DNA of 64,000 nt, taken from contig JAWVWS010001077.1 of the NCBI GenBank assembly GCA_033807775.1, forward strand, positions 310,001 to 374,000. Direction: 5' to 3'. How positions within the stretch are numbered: the stretch's first letter is position 1; every line of letters starts with the position of its first letter. The DNA comes from Saussurea involucrata (lineage: Eukaryota; Streptophyta; Magnoliopsida; Asterales; Asteraceae). Under the pieces are notes generated by a model. The model ran no database searches and was not told where the DNA came from. It saw only the letters and a program-made list of their open reading frames with translations. Both the position numbers and the translations under genes were made by a program. Positions 51,512-63,660 of this stretch are shown here, in pieces.

Positions 51512-54500
51512 TCCAAAACCTAGATCCACTAGTTTCCAACCATAAGTATTTATCCTCAAATACTTAGTATCATTCCACAAACCTTTAGAACCTAAAATCT
51601 CAAATACATCAAGCCTTAATTTTCATAAACGAAGAAGGAGAAGAACACTTCAACTAAACATAACCAAAATCGTCCACAATACTCCAAACGAGAAAGAAAG
51701 TGAACAAAATATGATTTTGACCAATTAATCCTTTAATGACATATTATGATTTCTACACATCAAAATATCCAAAAGCCCCAAATATGGTTGTTTTACAACA
51801 TTTATGAAGATAACCATTTCAAAAGAGTTAAACTATTCCATTAACTCAACCATTGATATTTTCAAGTAAAACACACAAATATTTGGAAAATAACATTTTT
51901 GGCATGCACAAAGTTTTCACAAATCACCTTGAACTAACCTCGCTAGATTTAAGCTAAATCTAGAATTTCTCCCAACGTAAGCTCCTTTGATGCAACCCGG
52001 ATCCTTTAGGACAAATCTTCCAAAACCTAGATCCACAAGTTTCCAACCATAAGTATTTATCCTCAAATACTTATAATCATTCCCCAAACATTTAGATCCC
52101 AAAATCTCAAATACATCAAGCCCTAATCTTCATAAATGAAGAAGGAGAATAACACTTCAACTAAACATAACCAAAATCGTCCACAATACTCCAAACGAGA
52201 AAGAAAGTGAACAAAATATGATTTTGAGCAATTAATCCTTTAATGACATATTATGATTTCTACACATCAAAATATCCAAAAGCCCCAAATATGGTTGTTT
52301 CACAACATTATGAAGATAACCATTTCAAAAGAGTTAAACTATTCCATTAACTCAGCCATTGATATTTTCAAGTAAAACACCCAAATATTTGGAAAATAAC
52401 ATTTTTGGCATGCACAAAGTTTTCACAAATCAACTTGAACTCACGTCGCTAGATTTAAGCTAAATCTAGAATTTCTCCCAACGTAAGCTTCTTTGATGCA
52501 ACCCGGATCCTTTAGTCAAAATCTTCCAAAACCTAGATCCACAAGTTTCCAACCATAAGTATTTATCCTCAAATACTTAGAATCATTCCCCAAACATTTA
52601 GATCCCAAAATCTCAAATACATCAAGCCCTAATCTTCATAAATGAAGAAGGAGAAGAACACTTCAACTAAACATAACCAAAATTTCCACAATACTCCAAA
52701 CGAGAAAGAAAGTGAACAAAATATGATTTTGAGCAATTAATCCTTTAATGACATATAATGATTTCTACACATCAAAATATCCAAAAGCCCCAAATATGGT
52801 TGTTTTACAACATTTATGAAGATAACCATTTCAAAAGAGTTAAATTATTCCATTAACCCAACCATTGATATTTTCAAGTAAAACACACAAATATTTGGAA
52901 AATAACATTTTTGGCATGCACAAAGTTTTCACAAATCAACTTGAACTCACGTCGCTAGATTTAAGCTAAATCTAGAATTTCTCCCAACGTAAGCTTCTTT
53001 GATGCAACCCGGATCCTTTAGTCCAAATCTTCCAAAACCTAGATCCACAAGTTTCCAACCATAAGTATTTATCCTCAAATACTTAGAATCATTCCCCAAA
53101 CATTTAGATCCCAAAATCTCAAATACATCAAGCCCTAATCTTCATAAATGAAGAAGGAGAAGAACACTTCAACTAAACATAACCAAAATTTCCACAATAC
53201 TCCAAACGAGAAAGAAAGTGAACAAAATATGATTTTGAGCAATTAATCCTTTAATGACATATAATGATTTCTACACATCAAAATATCTAAAAGCCCCAAA
53301 TATGGTTGTTTTACAACATTTATGAAGATAACCATTTCAAAAGAGTTAAATTATTCCATTAACTCAACCATTGATATTTTCAAGTAAAACACCCAAATAT
53401 TTGGAAAATAACATTTTTGGCATGCACAAAGTTTTCACAAATCAACTTGAACTCACATCGCTAGATTTAAGCTAAATCTAGAATTTCTCCCAACGTAAGC
53501 TTCTTTGATGCAACCCGGATCCTTTAGTCCAAATCTTCCAAAACCTAGATCCACAAGTTTCCAACCATAAGTATTTATCCTCAAATACTTAGAATCATTC
53601 CCCAAACATTTAGATCCCAAAATCTCAAATACATCAAGCCCTAATCTTCATAAATGAAGAAGGAGAATAACACTTCAACTAAACATAACCAAAATCGTCC
53701 ACAATACTCCAAACGAGAAAGAAAGTGAACAAAATATGATTTTGAGCAATTAATCCTTTAATGACATATTATGATTTCTACACATCAAAATATCCAAAAG
53801 CCCCAAATATGGTTGTTTCACAACATTATGAAGATAACCATTTCAAAAGAGTTAAACTATTCCATTAACTCAACCATTGATATTTTCAAGTAAAACACCC
53901 AAATATTTGGAAAATAACATTTTTGGCATGCACAAAGTTTTCACAAATCAACTTGAACTCACGTCGCTAGATTTAAGCTAAATCTATAATTTCTCCCAAC
54001 GTAAGCTTCTTTGATGCAACCCAGATCCTTTAGTCCAAATCTTCCAAAACCTAGATCCACAAGTTTCCAACCATAAGTATTTATCCTCAAATACTTAGAA
54101 TCATTCCCCAAACATTTAGATCCCAAAATCTCAAATACATCAAGCCCTAATCTTCATAAATGAAGAAGGAGAAGAACACTTCAACTAAACATAACCAAAA
54201 TTTCCACAATACTCCAAACGAGAAAGAAAGTGAACAAAATATGATTTTGAGCAATTAATTCTTTAATGACATATTATGATTTCTACACATCAAAATATCC
54301 AAAAGCCCCAAATATGGTTGTTTTACAACATTTATGAAGATAACCATTTCAAAAGAGTTAAATTATTCCATTGACTCAACCATTGATATTTTCAAGTAAA
54401 ACACACAAATATTTGGAAAATAACATTTTTGGCATGCACAAAGTTATCACAAATCACCGTGAATTCACCTCGCTAGATTTAAGCTAAATCTAGAATTTCT

Positions 54501-54548
54501 CCCAACGTAAGCTCCATTGATGAAACCTGGATCCTTTAGGCCAAATCT
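51512..54548. repeat. Six-monomer HOR variant (P, T1, U, U', T1, T2)
   Basis: Starts are 51512, 52019, 52525, 53031, 53537 and 54043. It begins like a heptamer (offset 3544 bp from 47968), but the P' unit is missing. The unit at 53031 keeps ATATCTAAAAGCC and then ends CAACTTGAACTCACATCG. The T1 and T2 units carry AATCTATAATTTC with CCCAGATCC, and CACCGTGAATTC with GCTCCATTGATG. Confidence 0.87.
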
Positions 54549-56067
54549 TCCAAAACCTAGATCCACAAGTTTCCAACCATAAGTATTTATCCTCAAATAT
54601 TTAGTATCATTCCACAAACCTTTAGAACCTAAAATCTCAAATACATCAAGCCTTAATTTTCATAAACGAAGAAGGAGAAGAACACTTCAACTAAACATAA
54701 CCAAAATCGTCCACAATACTCCAAACGAGAAAGAAAGTGAACAAAATATGATTTTGACCAATTAATCCTTTAATGACATATTATGATTTCTACACATCAA
54801 AATATCCAAAAGCCCCAAATATGGTTGTTTTACAACATTTATGAAGATAACCATTTCAAAAGAGTTAAACTATTCCATTAACTCAACCATTGATATTTTC
54901 AAGTAAAACACACAAATATTTGGAAAATAACATTTTTGGCATGCACAAAGTTTTCACAAATCACCTTGAACTAACCTCGCTAGATTTAAGCTAAATCTAG
55001 AATTTCTCCCAACGTAAGCTCCTTTGATGCAACCCGGATCCTTTAGGACAAATCTTCCAAAACCTAGATCCACAAGTTTCCAACCATAAGTATTTATCGT
55101 CAAATACTTATAATCATTCCCCAAACATTTAGATCCCAAAATCTCAAATACATCAAGCCCTAATCTTCATAAATGAAGAAGGAGAATAACACTTCAACTA
55201 AACATAACCAAAATCGTCCACAATACTCCAAACGAGAAAGAAAGTGAACAAAATATGATTTTGAGCAATTAATCCTTTAATGACATATTATGATTTCTAC
55301 ACATCAAAATATCCAAAAGCCCCAAATATGGTTGTTTCACAACATTATGAAGATAACCATTTCAAAAGAGTTAAACTATTCCATTAACTCAACCATTGAT
55401 ATTTTCAAGTAAAACACCCAAATATTTGGAAAATAACATTTTAGGCATGCACAAAGTTTTCACAAATCAACTTGAACTCACGTCGCTAGATTTAAGCTAA
55501 ATCTAGAATTTCTCCCAACGTAAGCTTCTTTGATGCAACCCGGATCCTTTAGTCCAAATCTTCCAAAACCTAGATCCACAAGTTTCCAACCATAAGTATT
55601 TATCCTCAAATACTTAGAATCATTCCCTAAACATTTAGATCCCAAAATCTCAAATACATCAAGCCCTAATCTTCATAAATGAAGAAGGAGAAGAACACTT
55701 CAACTAAACATAACCAAAATTTCCACAATACTCCAAACGAGAAAGAAAGTGAACAAAATATGATTTTGAGCAATTAATTCTTTAATGACATATTATGATT
55801 TCTACACATCAAAATATCCAAAAGCCCCAAATATGGTTGTTTTACAACATTTATGAAGATAACCATTTCAAAAGAGTTAAATTATTCCATTGACTCAACC
55901 ATTGATATTTTCAAGTAAAACACACAAATATTTGGAAAATAACATTTTTGGAATGCACAAAGTTATCACAAATCACCTTGAACTCACCTCGCTAGATTTA
56001 AGCTAAATCTAGAATTTCTCCCAACGTAAGCTCCTTTGATGAAACCTGGATCCTTTAGGCCAAATCT
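54549..56067. repeat. 1519 bp trimer, first of a recent tandem pair (P, T1, T2)
   Basis: Starts are 54549, 55056 and 55562. It has AAATATTTAGTATC in P, TTATCGTCAAATAC and CATTTTAGGCATG in T1, and TTTGGAATGCAC and CCCTAAAC in T2. Confidence 0.93.
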
Positions 56068-57586
56068 TCCAAAACCTAGATCCACAAGTTTCCAACCATA
56101 AGTATTTATCCTCAAATATTTAGTATCATTCCACAAACCTTTAGAACCTAAAATCTCAAATACATCAAGCCTTAATTTTCATAAACGAAGAAGGAGAAGA
56201 ACACTTCAACTAAACATAACCAAAATCGTCCACAATACTCCAAACGAGAAAGAAAGTGAACAAAATATGATTTTGACCAATTAATCCTTTAATGACATAT
56301 TATGATTTCTACACATCAAAATATCCAAAAGCCCCAAATATGGTTGTTTTACAACATTTATGAAGATAACCATTTCAAAAGAGTTAAACTATTCCATTAA
56401 CTCAACCATTGATATTTTCAAGTAAAACACACAAATATTTGGAAAATAACATTTTTGGCATGCACAAAGTTTTCACAAATCACCTTGAACTAACCTCGCT
56501 AGATTTAAGCTAAATCTAGAATTTCTCCCAACGTAAGCTCCTTTGATGCAACCCGGATCCTTTAGGACAAATCTTCCAAAACCTAGATCCACAAGTTTCC
56601 AACCATAAGTATTTATCGTCAAATACTTATAATCATTCCCCAAACATTTAGATCCCAAAATCTCAAATACATCAAGCCCTAATCTTCATAAATGAAGAAG
56701 GAGAATAACACTTCAACTAAACATAACCAAAATCGTCCACAATACTCCAAACGAGAAAGAAAGTGAACAAAATATGATTTTGAGCAATTAATCCTTTAAT
56801 GACATATTATGATTTCTACACATCAAAATATCCAAAAGCCCCAAATATGGTTGTTTCACAACATTATGAAGATAACCATTTCAAAAGAGTTAAACTATTC
56901 CATTAACTCAACCATTGATATTTTCAAGTAAAACACCCAAATATTTGGAAAATAACATTTTAGGCATGCACAAAGTTTTCACAAATCAACTTGAACTCAC
57001 GTCGCTAGATTTAAGCTAAATCTAGAATTTCTCCCAACGTAAGCTTCTTTGATGCAACCCGGATCCTTTAGTCCAAATCTTCCAAAACCTAGATCCACAA
57101 GTTTCCAACCATAAGTATTTATCCTCAAATACTTAGAATCATTCCCTAAACATTTAGATCCCAAAATCTCAAATACATCAAGCCCTAATCTTCATAAATG
57201 AAGAAGGAGAAGAACACTTCAACTAAACATAACCAAAATTTCCACAATACTCCAAACGAGAAAGAAAGTGAACAAAATATGATTTTGAGCAATTAATTCT
57301 TTAATGACATATTATGATTTCTACACATCAAAATATCCAAAAGCCCCAAATATGGTTGTTTTACAACATTTATGAAGATAACCATTTCAAAAGAGTTAAA
57401 TTATTCCATTGACTCAACCATTGATATTTTCAAGTAAAACACACAAATATTTGGAAAATAACATTTTTGGAATGCACAAAGTTATCACAAATCACCTTGA
57501 ACTCACCTCGCTAGATTTAAGCTAAATCTAGAATTTCTCCCAACGTAAGCTCCTTTGATGAAACCTGGATCCTTTAGGCCAAATCT
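56068..57586. repeat. 1519 bp trimer, second of a recent tandem pair
   Basis: Starts are 56068, 56575 and 57081, exactly 1519 bp after the first copy. It has the same rare marks AAATATTTAGTATC, TTATCGTCAAATAC, CATTTTAGGCATG and TTTGGAATGCAC. No difference was noticed by eye across the pair until the last unit runs into CCACTAGTTT at 57.6 kb. Confidence 0.93.
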
Positions 57587-59611
57587 TCCAAAACCTAGAT
57601 CCACTAGTTTCCAACCATAAGTATTTATCCTCAAATACTTAGTATCATTCCACAAACCTTTAGAACCTAAAATCTCAAATACATCAAGCCTTAATTTTCA
57701 TAAACGAAGAAGGAGAAGAACACTTCAACTAAACATAACCAAAATCGTCCACAATACTCCAAACGAGAAAGAAAGTGAACAAAATATGATTTTGACCAAT
57801 TAATCCTTTAATGACATATTATGATTTCTACACATCAAAATATCCAAAAGCCCCAAATATGGTTGTTTCACAACATTATGAAGATAACCATTTCAAAAGA
57901 GTTAAACTATTCCATTAACTCAACCATTGATATTTTCAAGTAAAACACCCAAATATTTGGAAAATAACATTTTTGGCATGCACAAAGTTTTCACAAATCA
58001 ACTTGAACTCACGTCGCTAGATTTAAGCTAAATCTATAATTTCTCCCAACGTAAGCTTCTTTGATGCAACCCAGATCCTTTAGTCCAAATCTTCCAAAAC
58101 CTAGATCCACAAGTTTCCAACCATAAGTATTTATCCTCAAATACTTAGAATCATTCCCCAAACATTTAGATCCCAAAATCTCAAATACATCAAGCCCTAA
58201 TCTTCATAAATGAAGAAGGAGAAGAACACTTCAACTAAACATAACCAAAATTTCCACAATACTCCAAACGAGAAAGAAAGTGAACAAAATATGATTTTGA
58301 GCAATTAATTCTTTAATGACATATTATGATTTCTACACATCAAAATATCCAAAAGCCCCAAATATGGTTGTTTTACAACATTTATGAAGATAACCATTTC
58401 AAAAGAGTTAAATTATTCCATTGACTCAACCATTGATATTTTCAAGTAAAACACACAAATATTTGGAAAATAACATTTTTGGCATGCACAAAGTTATCAC
58501 AAATCACCGTGAATTCACCTCGCTAGATTTAAGCTAAATCTAGAATTTCTCCCAACGTAAGCTCCATTGATGAAACCTGGATCCTTTAGGCCAAATCTTC
58601 CAAAACCTAGATCCACAAGTTTCCAACCATAAGTATTTATCCTCAAATACTTAGTATCATTCCACAAACCTTTAGAACCTAAAATCTCAAATACATCAAG
58701 CCTTAATTTTCATAAACGAAGAAGGAGAAGAACACTTCAACTAAACATAACCAAAATCGTCCACAATACTCCAAACGAGAAAGAAAGTGAACAAAATATG
58801 ATTTTGACCAATTAATCCTTTAATGACATATTATGATTTCTACACATCAAAATATCCAAAAGCCCCAAATATGGTTGTTTTACAACATTTATGAAGATAA
58901 CCATTTCAAAAGAGTTAAACTATTCCATTAACTCAACCATTGATATTTTCAAGTAAAACACACAAATATTTGGAAAATAACATTTTTGGCATGCACAAAG
59001 TTTTCACAAATCACCTTGAACTAACCTCGCTAGATTTAAGCTAAATCTAGAATTTCTCCCAACGTAAGCTCCTTTGATGCAACCCGGATCCTTTAGGACA
59101 AATCTTCCAAAACCTAGATCCACAAGTTTCCAACCATAAGTATTTATCCTCAAATACTTATAATCATTCCCCAAACATTTAGATCCCAAAATCTCAAATA
59201 CATCAAGCCCTAATCTTCATAAATGAAGAAGGAGAATAACACTTCAACTAAACATAACCAAAATCGTCCACAATACTCCAAACGAGAAAGAAAGTGAACA
59301 AAATATGATTTTGAGCAATTAATCCTTTAATGACATATTATGATTTCTACACATCAAAATATCCAAAAGCCCCAAATATGGTTGTTTCACAACATTATGA
59401 AGATAACCATTTCAAAAGAGTTAAACTATTCCATTAACTCAACCATTGATATTTTCAAGTAAAACACCCAAATATTTGGAAAATAACATTTTAGGCATGC
59501 ACAAAGTTTTCACAAATCAACTTGAACTCACGTCGCTAGATTTAAGCTAAATCTAGAATTTCTCCCAACGTAAGCTTCTTTGATGCAACCCGGATCCTTT
59601 AGTCCAAATCT
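57587..59611. repeat. Hybrid P/T1, then T2, P, T1
   Basis: Starts are 57587, 58093, 58599 and 59106. The first unit is P-like (CTTAGTATC, CATAAACGAAG, GACCAATTA) until it becomes T1-like (TTTCACAACATTATG, AACACCC). It then shares AATCTATAATTTC and CCCAGATCC with the unit at 53537. The next two units match 54043 and 54549 at an offset of 4050 bp. Confidence 0.88.
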
Positions 59612-62600
59612 TCCAAAACCTAGATCCACAAGTTTCCAACCATAAGTATTTATCCTCAAATACTTAGAATCATTCCCCAAACATTTAGATCCCAAAATCT
59701 CAAATACATCAAGCCCTAATCTTCATAAATGAAGAAGGAGAAGAACACTTCAACTAAACATAACCAAAATTTCCACAATACTCCAAACGAGAAAGAAAGT
59801 GAACAAAATATGATTTTGAGCAATTAATCATTTAATGACATATAATGATTTCTACACATCAAAATATCCAAAAGCCCCAAATATGGTTGTTTTACAACAT
59901 TTATGAAGATAACCATTTCAAAAGAGTTAAATTATTCCATTAACTCAACCATTGATATTTTCAAGTAAAACACACAAATATTTGGAAAATAACATTTTTG
60001 GCATGCACAAAGTTTTCACAATTCAACTTGAACTCACGTCGCTAGATTTAAGCTAAATCTAGAATTTCTCCCAACGTAAGCTTCTTTGATGCAACCCGGA
60101 TCCTTTAGGCCAAATCCTCCAAAACCTAGATCCACAAGTTTCCAACCATACGTATTTATCCTCAAATACTTAGAATCATTCCCCAAACATTTAGAACCCA
60201 AAATCTCAAATACATCAAGCCCTAATCTTCATAAATGAAGAAGAAGAAGAACACCTCAACTAAACATAACCAAAATCGTCCACAATACTCCAAACGAGAA
60301 AGAAAGTGAACAAAATATGATTTTGAGCAATTAATTCTTTAATGACATATTATGATTTCTACACATCAAAATATCCAAAAGCCCCAAATATGGTTGTTTT
60401 ACAACATTTATGAAGATAACCATTTCAAAAGAGTTAAATTATTCTATTGACTCAACCATTGATATTTTCAAGTAAAACACACAAATATTTGGAAAATAAC
60501 ATTTTTGGCATGCACAAAGTTATCACAAATCACCTTGAACTAACCTCGCTAGATTTAAGCTAAATCTAGAATTTCGTCCAACGTAAGCTCCTTTGATGCA
60601 ACCCGGATCCTTTAGGCCAAATCTTCCAAAACCTAGATCCACAAGTTTCCAACCATAAGTATTTATCCTCAAATACTTATAATCATTCCCCAAACATTTA
60701 GATCCCAAAATCTCAAATACATCAAGCCCTAATCTTCATAAATGAAGAAGGAGAAGAACACTTCAACTAAACATAACCAAAATCGTCCACAATACTCCAA
60801 AGGAGAAAGAAAGTGAACAAAATATGATTTTGAGCAATTAATCCTTTAATGACATATTATGATTTCTACACATCAAAATATCCAAAAGCCCCAAATATGG
60901 TTGTTTTACAACATTATGAAGATAACCATTTCAAAAGAGTTAAACTATTCCATTAACTCAACCATTGATATTTTCAAGTAAAACACCCAAATATTTGGAA
61001 AATAACATTTTTGGCATGCACAAAGTTTTCACAAATCAACTTGAACTCACGTCGCTAGATTTAAGCCATAATCTAGAATTTCTCCCAACGTAAGCTCCTT
61101 TGATGCAACCCGGATCCTTTAGTCCAAATCTTCCAAAACCTAGATCCACAAGTTTCCAACCATATGTATTTATCCTCAAATACTTAGAATCATTCCCCAA
61201 ACATTTAGATCCCAAAATCTCAAATACATCAAGCCCTAATCTTCATAAATGAAGAAGGAGAAGAACACTTCAACTAAACATAACCAAAATTTCCACAATA
61301 CTCCAAACGAGAAAGAAAGTGAACAAAATATGATTTTGAGCAATTAATCCTTTAATGACATATAATGATTTCTACACATCAAAATATCCAAAAGCCCCAA
61401 ATATGGTTGTTTTACAACATTTATGAAGATAACCATTTCAAAAGAGTTAAATTATTCCATTAACTCAACCATTGATATTTTCAAGTAAAACACACAAATA
61501 TTTGGAAAATAACATTTTTGGCATGCACAAAGTTTTCACAAATCAACTTGAACTCACGTCGCTAGATTTAAGCTAAATCTAGAATTTCTCCCAACGTAAG
61601 CTTCTTTGATGCAACCCGGATCCTTTAGGCCAAATCCTCCAAAACCTAGATCCACAATTTTCCAACCATAAGTATTTATCCTCAAATACTTAGAATCATT
61701 CCCCAAACATTTAGAACCCAAAATCTCAAATACATCAAGCCCTAATCTTCATAAATGAAGAAGGAGAAGAACACCTCAACTAAACATAACCAAAATCGTC
61801 CACAATACTCCAAACGAGAAAGAAAGTGAACAAAATATGATTTTGAGCAATTAATTCTTTGATGACATATTATGATTTCTACACATCAAAATATCCAAAA
61901 GCCCCAAATATGGTTGTTTTACAACATTTATGAAGATAACCATTTCAAAAGAGTTAAATTATTCCATTAACTCAACCATTGATATTTTCAAGTAAAACAC
62001 ACAAATATTTGGAAAATAACATTTTTGGCATGCACTAAGTTTTCACAAATCAACTTGAACTCACGTCACTAGATTTAAGTTAAATCTAGAATTTCTCCCA
62101 ACGTAAGCTTCTTTGATGCAACCCGGATCCTTTAGGCCAAATCTTCCAAAACCTAGATCCGCAAGTTTCCAACCATAACTATTTATCCTCAAATACTTAG
62201 AATCATTCCCCAAACATTTAGAACCCAAAATCTCGAATACATCAAGCCCTAATCTTCATAAACGAAGAAGGAGAAGAACACTTCAACTAAACATAACCAA
62301 AATCGTCCACAATACTCCAAACGAGAAAGAAAGTGAACAAAATATGATTTTGACCAATTAATCCTTTAATGACATATTATGATTTCTACACATCAAAATA
62401 TCCAAAAGCCCCAAATATGGTTGTTTTACAACATTTATGAAGATAACCATTTCAAAAGAGTTAAATTATTCCATTAACTCAACCATTGATATTTTCAAGT
62501 AAAACACACAAATATTTGGAAAATAACATTTTTGGCATGCACAAAGTTTTCACAAATCACCTTGAACTAACCTCGCTAGATTTAAGCTAAATCTAGAATT

Positions 62601-62651
62601 TCTCCCAACGTAAGCTCCTTTGATGCAACCCGGATCCTTTAGGACAAATCT
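59612..62651. repeat. Degenerate six-monomer stretch
   Basis: Starts are 59612, 60118, 60625, 61132, 61638 and 62145. It is rich in private changes: AATCATTTAATG, ACAATTCAAC, AAATCCTCC (twice), CATACGTATTT, GAAGAAGAAG, ATTTCGTCC, CCAAAGGAG, AAGCCATAATC, CATATGTATTT, CACAATTTTCC, GCACTAAG, GTCACTAG, ATCCGCAAG and CTCGAATAC. The unit order follows no HOR seen elsewhere in the window. Confidence 0.85.
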
Positions 62652-63660
62652 TCCAAAACCTAGATCCACAAGTTTCCAACCATAAGTATTTATCCTCAAA
62701 TACTTATAATCATTCCCCAAACATTTAGATCCCAAAATCTCAAATACATCAAGCCCTAATCTTCATAAATGAAGAAGGAGAATAACACTTCAACTAAACA
62801 TAACCAAAATCGTCCACAATACTCCAAACGAGAAAGAAAGTGAACAAAATATGATTTTGAGCAATTAATCCTTTAATGACATATTATGATTTCTACACAT
62901 CAAAATATCCAAAAGCCCCAAATATGGTTGTTTCACAACATTATGAAGATAACCATTTCAAAAGAGTTAAACTATTCCATTAACTCAACCATTGATATTT
63001 TCAAGTAAAACACCCAAATATTTGGAAAATAACATTTTTGGCATGCACAAAGTTTTCACAAATCAACTTGAACTCACGTCGCTAGATTTAAGCTAAATCT
63101 AGAATTTCTCCCAACGTAAGCTTCTTTGATGCAACCCAGATCCTTTAGTCCAAATCTTCCAAAACCTAGATCCACAAGTTTCCAACCATAAGTATTTATC
63201 CTCAAATACTTAGAATCATTCCCCAAACATTTAGATCCCAAAATCTCAAATACATCAAGCCCTAATCTTCATAAATGAAGGAGAAGAACACTTCAACTAA
63301 ACATAACCAAAATTTCCACAATACTCCAAACGAGAAAGAAAGTGAACAAAATATGATTTTGAGCAATTAATTCTTTAATGACATATTATGATTTCTACAC
63401 ATCAAAATATCCAAAAGCCCCAAATATGGTTGTTTTACAACATTTATGAAGATAACCATTTCAAAAGAGTTAAATTATTCCATTGACTCAACCATTGATA
63501 TTTTCAAGTAAAACACACAAATATTTGGAAAATAACATTTTTGGCATGCACAAAGTTATCACAAATCACCGTGAATTCACCTCGCTAGATTTAAGCTAAA
63601 TCTAGAATTTCTCCCAACGTAAGCTCCATTGATGAAACCTGGATCCTTTAGGCCAAATCT
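62652..63660. repeat. T1 and T2 monomers (506, 503 bp)
   Basis: Starts are 62652 and 63158. The T1 unit has CCCAGATCC, as at 53537 and 57587. The T2 unit has CACCGTGAATTC and GCTCCATTGATG and a private 3 bp loss (AAATGAAGGAGAAG), the shortest of the long class. Confidence 0.9.
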
